The notes under the pieces were generated by a model that was given only the letters and a program-made list of their open reading frames with translations, was not told the origin of the DNA and searched no databases. A stretch of 5,114 nucleotides of DNA, from positions 1 to 5,114 of the forward strand of contig JACREW010000252.1 in assembly GCA_016212685.1 (NCBI GenBank), in the 5' to 3' direction. The DNA comes from Nitrospirota bacterium. GTDB lineage: Bacteria > Nitrospirota > Thermodesulfovibrionia > Thermodesulfovibrionales > Dissulfurispiraceae. Position 1 is the stretch's first letter; each line of letters begins with the position of its first letter. The position numbers were made by a program, and so were the translations under genes. Of this stretch, positions 1-5,114 are shown piece after piece.

Positions 1-846
1 GCCTGTTATGCCCAATTGATATTCCCCTGAAGAGCCTTCTCCGGACTGTGTCCATGATGCACCGTCAAAGTAGTCGAGGACAATGCCGCGCCAGTACAGG
101 AGCCTGTCGTCAACTTTGTCCATGTGAGCCCTGAATATTGCTGTGGCGTCTTCCTGGATGCCCGATATGCCGCCGAGTTTCACATTATCGGTAAAGCCGG
201 TCTTTGCCTTTTCTCCCCTATTCAAAAAGTCGAATAAGGGATGACTTGTTCTCGGCAGCGCTATGAAAAGAAACAGCGTCAGCGGCATGGCTATGAGAGG
301 TATGAGCAGGGACTTTGAGACTATTTTGACGACCGTGCCCTTTGCGAGTTCGAGGTTCGGCTCTTGAGAATAGTAAGTGAGCAGGACTATTGCCGCCGGC
401 AGCAGGAACACGAGGCCCATGAAATATATCGAAAACGCTATGTCTATCGAAAGCAGCGCCGAACCCGCAAGGAGAAAAAGGGATATGGCGTATATCTGCA
501 TGTAGTCGCGGAATTTTTTTTCTTCGAGGAATTTAACGCAGATGAGCATCAAAAGCCCTTCTACTGTCGGGGTCACAAGGTCTTTGGAATCGAGCCTTAA
601 AAAGGAGAATATTATTACTGCCAGCGCCGCAAGGTTCAAAAGCCAACGCTGCGGATGACCGCCTTTTTTGTATTCGAGATATATGGAGAACGGGAACAGC
701 AGCATGAACAGGGAAGAGTAAATGACGCTTATGTATCTTGCGACAGACAGGAATCCTATCAACCCTATGATTGCAGCCGTTATCTTTACGGCGGTCTCTA
801 TTTTTATGGACCGGATGTTATTCGGTCTCATGCTTTTCAATTCCAT
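1..846 (-). CDS. TgpA-like transmembrane transglutaminase, N-terminal part (DUF3488 domain), cut by the left window edge
   Basis: The frame is open from ATG at 844-846 to base 1, giving 282 codons with no stop. About six hydrophobic helices are visible, roughly residues 20-38, 40-57, 67-84, 117-134, 136-157 and 174-197. They are followed by the hallmarks of the DUF3488/TgpA N-terminal domain: ALPR near 196-199, GFTDNVKLGGISGIQ at 217-231, and LYWRGIVLDYFDGASW at 250-265. In this family a periplasmic transglutaminase-like domain with a Cys-His-Asp triad follows; it would lie beyond the left edge, so catalytic competence cannot be judged. The gene overlaps the end of the DUF58 gene by 29 nt, implying translational coupling. 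I chose the ATG at 846 because AAGGAA lies 10 nt upstream (857-862). A second in-frame ATG at 829-831 has only a weak GGAA site and would shorten the protein by five residues. Role in the cell envelope is inferred from the Pseudomonas TgpA family; the substrate is unknown. Confidence 0.9.
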   Translation of the reverse strand, partial: MELKSMRPNNIRSIKIETAVKITAAIIGLIGFLSVARYISVIYSSLFMLLFPFSIYLEYKKGGHPQRWLLNLAALAVIIFSFLRLDSKDLVTPTVEGLLMLICVKFLEEKKFRDYMQIYAISLFLLAGSALLSIDIAFSIYFMGLVFLLPAAIVLLTYYSQEPNLELAKGTVVKIVSKSLLIPLIAMPLTLFLFIALPRTSHPLFDFLNRGEKAKTGFTDNVKLGGISGIQEDATAIFRAHMDKVDDRLLYWRGIVLDYFDGASWTQSGEGSSGEYQLGITG

Positions 847-1744
847 ATAAGGCAAGTTCCTTAAGCATGGAAATCTTATGGGCATTCGAAATATCCGGAG
901 GATAAAACCTGCCGTCTATCCTGAGCCCTGCCGGTATATTTTTCTTTAAAAGCTGCAAGATCATATACGCGATGCACGAGATCTTTTCTTCGATATTCTT
1001 TATGTCGATTTTTTCAAAATCTATCACAATGGGCTGATACGAGAGTGATGAAAACTCCTTTGTTTTGAGGCCTCCTGTCTTTGCCGTGGCCTTCCAGTTT
1101 ATATATTTAAAAGGGTCGCCCAAGACGTATTTCCTTATGGAGAGCATCTCGGATTCGTATCCGGTCTTGTCCGTCTGTATCTCGCCTTTTGAAAGCCTCT
1201 GCCTTTCAATGACGTTTAAAAGCGCCGATTTTTTAGGTTCCGGGAATACGATAAAGTCAAAAGAAGCGCTGAGTCTTCTGCACCTCACAAAAAAATTGAA
1301 AGGAAAGACCGAGCATACGTAGATATCTTTTATGCCGCGCCTGCCCCGGTTTTTGAAAGAGATGTCCATATATCCGGACGAATAGCTTTTTTTATCTACA
1401 AACGGGAACAAGGTCTCAATGTATCTCTGGCCGTCCTGCATTATCTTCACTCTCATAAGAAATATGGGAAGAAATCCCTTCAGGTTTTTAAGGCTTATTT
1501 TCAGCGGAAATTCTTTGTTTGCGAATATCTCCTGCGGAATTTCCGCATCGATATCGATTTTTGAGAGGTTTCTTTTCCCGAAAAAGCCGGAGATGGCCAT
1601 AAAACCGAGCAACGCGGACACTATGAGATAAATGAGGTTGTTTGACGTGTTGACCCCGGCAAACCCTAAGAAGAGGGTTAAAGCGATGTATAGCCACCCG
1701 GCATTTGTTATCTTTATTACGGGCAAGGACTGCTTTTTAACCAC
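818..1744 (-). CDS. DUF58 domain membrane protein
   Basis: This 308-residue protein has two adjacent hydrophobic helices at about residues 15-31 and 36-55, then a soluble region. The beta-rich middle contains RGRRGIKDIYVCSVFPFNFF (133-152), matching the usual segment before the DUF58 core. The core is at about 195-231: GYESEMLSIRKYVLGD (195-210), then INWKATAKTG (215-224) and KE at 229-230. This is the family signature, with the arginine-tyrosine, glycine-aspartate and asparagine-tryptophan-lysine positions all kept. The C-terminal part resembles the VWA-like tail of the family. The start is a GTG, with GAGG at 1758-1761 about 13 nt upstream, so initiation may be weak or coupled to moxR, whose stop lies 19 nt before it. 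Position between moxR and a transglutaminase gene is the classic context. Its biochemical role is not established; it is thought to work with MoxR at the membrane. Confidence 0.92.
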   Translation of the reverse strand: MVKKQSLPVIKITNAGWLYIALTLFLGFAGVNTSNNLIYLIVSALLGFMAISGFFGKRNLSKIDIDAEIPQEIFANKEFPLKISLKNLKGFLPIFLMRVKIMQDGQRYIETLFPFVDKKSYSSGYMDISFKNRGRRGIKDIYVCSVFPFNFFVRCRRLSASFDFIVFPEPKKSALLNVIERQRLSKGEIQTDKTGYESEMLSIRKYVLGDPFKYINWKATAKTGGLKTKEFSSLSYQPIVIDFEKIDIKNIEEKISCIAYMILQLLKKNIPAGLRIDGRFYPPDISNAHKISMLKELALYGIEKHETE

Positions 1745-1763
1745 GATACTTAAATGACCTCGT

Positions 1764-2720
1764 TTAGACAGGAACAGGTATTGTTTCTATTAATGACTTT
1801 ATTATCTCCTTTTTATTAAGGTTCTCGTATTCTTCTTTGAACATTACACGGTGGGTAATGGTATATTCGGCCAGCTCTTTTATGTCCTCGGGTATAACGA
1901 AGTCCCTTCCGTGGAAATAGGCGTTTGTCTTTGCGGTGTAGGTCAGGGCCAGCGCTCCCCTCGTCGAAAGCCCCGCATTCAGATATTTGCCGCTCCTTGT
2001 GGCCTGTATTATTTTCATGGCGTAATCCAGCACCTTATCCGATACGTAAATATTGTCTTTGACCTCTTCCTGAATCCGGGAGGCTTCTTCGGGTGTTATT
2101 ACCGGCTTCATCGCGTATAATTCTTCCCTTTTGCTTCCGCTTTTCAAAATCTCTTTTTCGGATTCGCCCGAAGGGTATCCTATGCTTATCTTCATTATGA
2201 ACCTGTCGAGCTGTGATTCGGGCAGAGGGAAGGTGCCGAAGTGTTCGGCGGGGTTCTGCGTAGCTGTCACAAAAAAGGGCTGCGGCAGTTTGTAGGTCTT
2301 GCCTTCCACAGTTACCTGTTCTTCTTCCATGGCCTCAAGCAGCGCGCTCTGCGTTTTGGGCGTAGCCCTGTTTATCTCGTCCACGAGCACGATATTGCTG
2401 AAAATAGGGCCGGGATGGAATTCGAACTCTCCGAGGCTTTTGTTGTAAATGGACAACCCTGTAATATCCGTGGGCAATAAGTCGCTCGTGCACTGTATCC
2501 TGCCGAAGCTCAATCCGAGCGCCCTCGCAATGCCGACGGCTAATGTAGTTTTTCCGAGTCCGGGCAGGTCTTCTATCAAGAGATGGCCTTTTGAGAAAAA
2601 GGCGGTAAGGGAAAGCCGCAATGCGTGCTCTTTACCCTGCAGATAGGCCGACAGCGATTCTATGATGTAATCTATTTTATTGTTTGTGTTTTCGGCAGTT
2701 ACAAGCCTTTTCAGTTCCAT
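1764..2720 (-). CDS. MoxR-family AAA+ ATPase
   Basis: This 318-residue protein is a full-length MoxR ATPase, a chaperone-like AAA+ enzyme thought to remodel or activate partner proteins, often with VWA or DUF58 proteins. Walker A is DLPGLGKTT (51-59); the first glycine of the generic motif is aspartate, as I recall is common in DUF58-linked MoxR proteins. Walker B is IVLVDEIN (110-117), followed by RATPKTQSALLEAMEE (118-133). Sensor 1 is ATQNP (153-157), a conserved LDRF is at 171-174, and sensor 2 is LSTRGA (251-256). The C-terminal lid domain ends at PVPV. ATG at 2718-2720 must be close to the true start, because an in-frame TAA lies nine nucleotides upstream (2730-2732). No Shine-Dalgarno sequence is visible before it. 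It sits 37 nt after the oxidase gene and 19 nt before the DUF58 gene, so the three-gene set is probably one transcript. Confidence 0.95.
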   Translation of the reverse strand: MELKRLVTAENTNNKIDYIIESLSAYLQGKEHALRLSLTAFFSKGHLLIEDLPGLGKTTLAVGIARALGLSFGRIQCTSDLLPTDITGLSIYNKSLGEFEFHPGPIFSNIVLVDEINRATPKTQSALLEAMEEEQVTVEGKTYKLPQPFFVTATQNPAEHFGTFPLPESQLDRFIMKISIGYPSGESEKEILKSGSKREELYAMKPVITPEEASRIQEEVKDNIYVSDKVLDYAMKIIQATRSGKYLNAGLSTRGALALTYTAKTNAYFHGRDFVIPEDIKELAEYTITHRVMFKEEYENLNKKEIIKSLIETIPVPV

Positions 2721-2757
2721 GTTTATAGTTTAACGTTTATAACGGCTTATATTCAAA
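2721..2757 (-). other. Short AT-rich gap before moxR with repeated TATAAAC motif and no ribosome binding site
   Basis: On the minus strand the 28 nt before the moxR ATG contain three related units in a row, GTTATAAAC, GTTAAAC and TATAAAC. No purine-rich ribosome binding site and no terminator hairpin are present. TTGAAT and TAAACT spaced 18 bp apart would place a start near the moxR ATG, but the match to a sigma-70 promoter is weak. The absence of a terminator leaves readthrough from the oxidase gene possible. Confidence 0.3.
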
Positions 2758-4113
2758 TTATCCGAATATTTTTCCGGGATTCATTATGCCCTTGGGGTCG
2801 AATAAGCCTTTTATCCCCTTCATCAATCCGAGTTCCCGCTCTTTTATCTCCATTCCGATGTAAGGGGCCTTTGTCATGCCTATGCCGTGCTCGCCTGAGA
2901 TGGAGCCGCCCGATTTGACGGTAATCTCGAATATTTTTTTTACGATCTCCATGCCTTTGGCGTATTCCTCTTTGTTATTTTTATCGACCATTATGTTTAC
3001 ATGGAGATTTCCGTCTCCGGCGTGTCCGAAGCTGATAATCATAATGCCGCTTTCCTCTGAAAGCCTTCTTAAATCAGACAATACCGAAGGGATTTTATCC
3101 CTCGGCACAACGATGTCTTCGTTAATCTTCGTAGGCTTTATGTGATAAAGCGCAGGAGAAATAGACCTCCTCGCCTCCCATAATCTTTCTCTCGCCATGT
3201 CGTCTTCCGCGACTACAGCCTCTCCGCCGAGGGTTTTACATATATCCACTACCCTCTCCGCCTCTTTTTTTATTGTTGCGGGATAGCCGTCGAGTTCGAT
3301 AAGGAGCAATGCCTCCGCGTCCTCCGGAAGCCCGGTGGGTTTGTAATTTTCTATCGCCTCTATGGCAAGCCTGTCCATGAACTCCATTGTTCTCGGTATT
3401 ATTTTCGATGAGATTATCTTTGAGACCGCCATGCCGGAAGATTCCGGATTGCCGAAAACGACAAGAAGCGTCATTATATCTTCAGGAAGCGGCAGCATTC
3501 TCAGCCTTATCCTTGTCGCAACGGCAAGGGTTCCCTCGGAGCCTATCAGGAGGTTTCTCAGGTCATAGCCTACGGTTTTTTTGTATGTCCTGCCTCCTGT
3601 GTTTATAACGCTGCCGTCGGGAAGGACAGCTTCCATTCCCATCACATAATCTCTGGTAACGCCGTATTTCAGAGCCCTCGGCCCGCCGGCATTAGTCGCT
3701 ATATTCCCGCCGATTGTGCAGACATTAAGGCTTGCGGGATCAGGGGGATAAAAGTAGCCTAAATATTCCAACTCCTTCTGGAGCCTGCCGTTTACTATAC
3801 CCGGCTCTACGGTTACGGTCATGTTCTTTGTGTCCACATCGAGCATCTTCCGCATCTTTTCTAAACTGAGGACAATACAGCGATCCCCATAAGGAACGGA
3901 TGCGCCCGACATGCCGGTTCCCGCGCCCCTCGGGATTATAGCGAGATTGTTTTCACCGGCGTATTTGATTATCTTTACGACTTCATCCGTATTTTTAGGC
4001 CATGCAACAGCATAGGGAATGGCCGCATCCGCAATGGACGCGTCGAAACTGTAGCATATAAGGTCTTCCTTGTCTGTGGAGATCTGAATGCCGGGAAGCG
4101 GGGAATTTTTCAT
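2758..4113 (-). CDS. FAD-linked oxidase / dehydrogenase, GlcD type (glycolate or D-2-hydroxyacid oxidation)
   Basis: This 451-residue protein has the PCMH-type FAD-binding domain followed by the FAD-oxidase C-terminal domain of GlcD, D-lactate and D-2-hydroxyglutarate dehydrogenases. FAD-binding elements are PRGAGTGMSGASVP (61-74), PPDPASLNVCTIGGNIATNA (123-142) with NAGGPRALKYG (141-151), and GYDLRNLLIGSEGTLA (182-197). The C-terminal domain shows EDIVVPRDKIP (332-342), GHAGDGNLHVNI (363-374) and SGEHGIGMTK (406-415), with the histidines and acidic residue that bind metal and substrate in relatives. It ends in DPKGIMNPGKIF. The family oxidises 2-hydroxyacids to 2-oxoacids using FAD; exact substrate cannot be read from the sequence. 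No glcE, glcF or iron-sulfur partner is in the window. The N-terminus looks short for the family, but a stop TAA six nucleotides upstream fixes ATG 4111-4113 as the first possible start. No ribosome binding site precedes it. Confidence 0.93.
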   Translation of the reverse strand: MKNSPLPGIQISTDKEDLICYSFDASIADAAIPYAVAWPKNTDEVVKIIKYAGENNLAIIPRGAGTGMSGASVPYGDRCIVLSLEKMRKMLDVDTKNMTVTVEPGIVNGRLQKELEYLGYFYPPDPASLNVCTIGGNIATNAGGPRALKYGVTRDYVMGMEAVLPDGSVINTGGRTYKKTVGYDLRNLLIGSEGTLAVATRIRLRMLPLPEDIMTLLVVFGNPESSGMAVSKIISSKIIPRTMEFMDRLAIEAIENYKPTGLPEDAEALLLIELDGYPATIKKEAERVVDICKTLGGEAVVAEDDMARERLWEARRSISPALYHIKPTKINEDIVVPRDKIPSVLSDLRRLSEESGIMIISFGHAGDGNLHVNIMVDKNNKEEYAKGMEIVKKIFEITVKSGGSISGEHGIGMTKAPYIGMEIKERELGLMKGIKGLFDPKGIMNPGKIFG

Positions 4114-4118
4114 ATGAG

Positions 4119-4148
4119 ATTATACTAATTGTTCGAATGTTCTGTAAA
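4119..4148 (-). promoter_or_regulatory. Sigma-70-type promoter of the GlcD-type oxidase gene, predicted leaderless
   Basis: On the minus strand TTTACA (4143-4148) and a perfect TATAAT (4119-4124) are separated by 18 bp. The expected transcription start, six or seven bases past the -10 box, falls at about 4112-4113, on the ATG of the oxidase gene. That gene has no ribosome binding site, so a leaderless mRNA is the simplest reading. The spacer contains a GTTC-N4-GTTC direct repeat (4131-4142) that could be a binding site, though I cannot assign a regulator. Confidence 0.65.
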
Positions 4149-4164
4149 TTTTAAGATGGGGCTG

Positions 4165-4248
4165 AAAATAATTCCGGATCAGTGATAAGCAGGATTTGCT
4201 TTATGGCACGAGCAAAATCGTATGCTTATCGCTGAATTGTGGAATTAT
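4165..4248 (-). terminator. Long nested inverted repeat after rpsU, probable terminator of the RRM-rpsU transcript
   Basis: Three nested stems share one axis. The outer arms are 4168-4175 and 4241-4248, 8 bp perfect. The middle arms are 4181-4191 and 4223-4233, 10 of 11 pairs. The inner arms are 4193-4200 and 4211-4219, 8 bp with one bulged base, around a 10-nt loop. Small internal loops separate them. On the minus strand the outer arm runs into TTATTTT (4165-4171), a weak U tract, while the plus strand has none, so termination of the rpsU mRNA is favoured. The structure is much larger than an ordinary intrinsic terminator and could also be a palindromic repeat element or a 3'-end stabiliser. 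Confidence 0.5.
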
Positions 4249-4278
4249 AAGGATAGGGATAGAAATTCTTCAGTGTGG

Positions 4279-4464
4279 TTACCTGAATCTTAGAGCCTTC
4301 ATCCTTTTCTTTTTTGCGTCTCTTTGTTTCCGTTTCTCTTTTTCAGAAGGCTTTTCATAGAAGCTCCTCTTTTTGATTTCTCTGAAAAGCCCTTCTTTTT
4401 GCAATTGGCGCTTAAGCGCCTTCAACGCCCCTTCAATATCATTACCGTAAACCTTTATATCCAA
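4279..4464 (-). CDS. rpsU: 30S ribosomal protein S21
   Basis: The product is 61 residues, within the usual range for S21, a small basic protein of the 30S subunit near the anti-Shine-Dalgarno region of 16S rRNA that helps initiation. It shows the family pattern: IKVYGNDIEGALKALKRQLQ (3-22), then KEG (23-25), REIKKRSFYEKPS (28-40) including the conserved YEKPS, and a tail very rich in lysine and arginine. The only plausible start is TTG at 4462-4464: an in-frame TAA, which is the stop of the RRM gene, lies seven nucleotides upstream, and the next ATG is near the C-terminus. AAGGAG (4475-4480) sits 10 nt upstream, inside the last RRM codons. With only 6 nt between the genes, translation is very likely coupled to the RRM gene. 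A weak TTG start would reduce S21 output when coupling is lost. Confidence 0.93.
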   Translation of the reverse strand: MDIKVYGNDIEGALKALKRQLQKEGLFREIKKRSFYEKPSEKEKRKQRDAKKKRMKALRFR

Positions 4465-4470
4465 GATAAA

Positions 4471-4812
4471 TTATCTCCTTCCTCTTCCGGGACCCCCGGG
4501 ACCCCTGCCTCCGCCGAAACCGCCTCCGCCTCTTTTTCTTTCAAAGCCTTGTCTTTCTCTGGGCTGTTGCGGTTTTGCTTCGGCAACAGAGAGTGTCCTT
4601 TCCATAAATACCGAGCCGTTAAGGGATTCTATCGCCTTCTTGGCGTCATCCTCTGTTGCCATCTCGACAAAGCCGAAACCTTTAGTGCGGCCTGTGTGAG
4701 AGTCTGTTATTATGTTTACAGCTTCGACTTCTCCGTGTTTTGAGAAGAGTTCCTTGATGTCATCAGGGGTTGCCTTGAATGAGAGGTTGCCTACATAGAT
4801 TTTTTTGCCCAT
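4471..4812 (-). CDS. RRM-domain RNA-binding protein with glycine/arginine-rich tail
   Basis: This 113-residue protein is one RNA recognition motif plus a low-complexity tail. RNP2 is IYVGNL (5-10) and RNP1 is KGFGFVEM (44-51), with the aromatic residues that stack on RNA (Y6, F46, F48) all present. The RRM fold spans about residues 3-80. From about residue 83 the chain is basic and then glycine-rich, ending GGPGRGRR. Bacterial proteins of this shape bind single-stranded RNA and, in cyanobacteria, are often cold-induced. The ATG at 4810-4812 has a good ribosome binding site, AGGAG at 4820-4824 with 7 nt spacing. The gene has its own promoter and a structured leader upstream, and rpsU follows after 6 nt. 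RNA targets cannot be read from the sequence; regulation of its own leader or of rpsU is inference. Confidence 0.95.
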   Translation of the reverse strand: MGKKIYVGNLSFKATPDDIKELFSKHGEVEAVNIITDSHTGRTKGFGFVEMATEDDAKKAIESLNGSVFMERTLSVAEAKPQQPRERQGFERKRGGGGFGGGRGPGGPGRGRR

Positions 4813-4902
4813 AATTCGTCTCCTGTTCTTGTTTTTTGATGGAATAAAAAAATCCCCGGAGCTTCTTCTAAAGTCTGCGGGGATTCCTAACTTTAAAAAG
4901 CT
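4813..4902 (-). promoter_or_regulatory. Structured 5' leader of the RRM-rpsU operon, candidate transcription attenuator
   Basis: If transcription starts at 4902, as the promoter predicts, the 90-nt leader contains two alternative folds. One is the terminator hairpin at 4851-4885. In the other, the first 12 nt of the RNA (4891-4902) pair with 4860-4873 inside the hairpin loop: 12 pairs, one of them G-U, with a 2-nt bulge. This encloses the left arm of the terminator stem in a loop. The distal part is A-rich and single-stranded before the ribosome binding site. The pairing is read from the sequence; a regulatory role is inferred. Confidence 0.45.
4846..4885 (-). terminator. Intrinsic terminator hairpin between smc and the RRM gene
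   Basis: On the minus strand AATCCCCG (4878-4885) and CGGGGATT (4851-4858) form a perfect 8-bp stem around a 19-nt loop, followed by an uninterrupted T run (4846-4852, the last two bases shared with the stem). It lies about 70 nt past the smc stop and no other terminator is visible, so it may end smc transcription. It also lies downstream of the predicted RRM promoter, so it would act on that transcript too. Confidence 0.75.
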
Positions 4903-4908
4903 GCTTAT

Positions 4909-4937
4909 AGTATAAGGTAAAGCCGGCTAATTGTAAA
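4909..4937 (-). promoter_or_regulatory. Sigma-70-type promoter of the RRM-rpsU operon
   Basis: On the minus strand TTTACA (4932-4937) and TATACT (4909-4914) are separated by exactly 17 bp, each matching consensus at five of six positions. The predicted start is the A at 4902, six bases past the -10 box. The spacer holds the palindrome AGCCGGCT (4921-4928), and the -10 box lies inside a symmetric CTTATA-N-TATAAG (4904-4916). Either could bind a regulator, but none is recognised. Confidence 0.65.
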
Positions 4938-4956
4938 TCTTTATTTTATAGACGAG

Positions 4957-5114
4957 TTATCCGATATTGCCGACTTCGGCGAATTGAAGCGATATTGCCT
5001 TCGATACCCCGGGCTCTTCCATCGTGATGCCGTAGAGGTAGTCGGCAACTTCCATTGTTGTCCTGTTGTGAGTAATAACGATGAACTGAGTTTCCTTCGA
5101 TAGGTCTTTTATCA
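4957..5114 (-). CDS. smc: Chromosome segregation protein SMC, C-terminal 51 residues, cut by the right window edge
   Basis: The visible frame ends at TAA 4957-4959 and is open to the right edge. It encodes the end of the ATPase head of SMC, the condensin subunit that organises bacterial chromosomes with ScpA and ScpB. FIVITHNRTTMEVADYLYGI (10-29 of the visible part) carries the histidine of the switch (H-loop) region, followed by TMEEPGVSKAISL (30-42), the standard SMC C-terminus. Walker B and the signature motif lie beyond the edge. The protein stops a few residues after the conserved end, as is normal, so nothing suggests truncation at this terminus. The assignment rests on the near-invariant THN and MEEPGVSK segments. 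The RRM promoter begins 20 nt past the stop codon, so the next operon is separately transcribed. Confidence 0.9.
   Translation of the reverse strand, partial: IKDLSKETQFIVITHNRTTMEVADYLYGITMEEPGVSKAISLQFAEVGNIG

Noticed and set aside
364..864. Plus-strand open frames of 78 and 69 codons in the left part of the window
   Set aside because: They lie opposite the well-supported transmembrane transglutaminase frame, show no family features, and have compositions expected from reading hydrophobic codons in antisense.
1764..2720. Aspartate in place of the first glycine of Walker A in MoxR, as a possible inactivation
   Set aside because: The lysine, threonine, Walker B, sensor 1 and sensor 2 residues are intact, and E-D-x-P-G-x-G-K-T is, to my knowledge, a usual form in DUF58-linked MoxR proteins.
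4131..4142. GTTC-N4-GTTC in the oxidase promoter spacer, LexA-like half sites
   Set aside because: The halves are direct repeats with 4-nt spacing. The Gram-positive LexA box needs GAAC-N4-GTTC and the alphaproteobacterial box needs a 7-nt spacing, so neither known form fits.
4204..4220. TGGCACG on the plus strand, resembling the -24 element of a sigma-54 promoter
   Set aside because: The -12 GC dinucleotide is missing at the required distance (AT is there instead), no plus-strand gene follows, and the bases are accounted for by the loop and arm of the palindrome.
4324..4743. 139-codon open frame on the plus strand across rpsU and the RRM gene
   Set aside because: It is antisense to two confidently identified genes, its product is low-complexity phenylalanine/serine-rich, and no family is recognisable; it mirrors the Gly/Arg and Lys-rich codons opposite.
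4800..4806. Run of seven A in the minus-strand coding sequence at the start of the RRM gene, as a frameshift signal
   Set aside because: The phase does not match a -1 slippery heptamer, the zero frame gives a perfect RRM, and AAA-AAA simply codes for the two lysines before RNP2.

Overview
The window is bacterial chromosomal DNA with every recognisable gene on the minus strand, so transcription runs from the right edge to the left. SMC, ribosomal protein S21 and a MoxR/DUF58/transglutaminase cluster mark it as a bacterial core region. Moderate GC by eye, frequent ATA isoleucine codons and a glycine-rich-tail RRM gene directly before rpsU would suit Nitrospirota, Desulfobacterota or a similar Gram-negative lineage. 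That placement is weak inference. No mobile element, CRISPR array, tRNA or rRNA is visible.

Right to left: (1) the last 51 codons of smc; (2) a 144-nt gap with a near-consensus sigma-70-type promoter and, downstream of its predicted start, an intrinsic-terminator hairpin; (3) a 113-aa RRM RNA-binding protein followed after 6 nt by rpsU (S21), which starts at TTG and has its ribosome binding site inside the last RRM codons; (4) a 165-nt gap with a long nested inverted repeat, probably the terminator of that operon, and a second promoter; (5) a GlcD-type FAD-linked oxidase whose start codon falls almost on the predicted transcription start; (6) moxR (AAA+ ATPase), a DUF58 protein and the N-terminal 282 codons of a TgpA-like transmembrane transglutaminase, closely spaced or overlapping and cut by the left edge.

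Functionally there are three blocks: chromosome condensation (smc end), RNA binding and translation (RRM plus S21), and a metabolic or envelope block. MoxR, DUF58 and the transglutaminase form a widely conserved membrane-associated set; the oxidase may share their transcript only because it lies 37 nt upstream in the same direction.

The most unusual signal is the leader of the RRM-rpsU transcript. The predicted RNA would begin with a segment able to pair with the loop of the terminator hairpin, giving two competing folds, as in a transcription attenuator. The leaderless-looking oxidase gene and the nested palindrome after rpsU are the next most interesting. No gap exceeds 165 nt, so no long gene-free stretch is unexplained.
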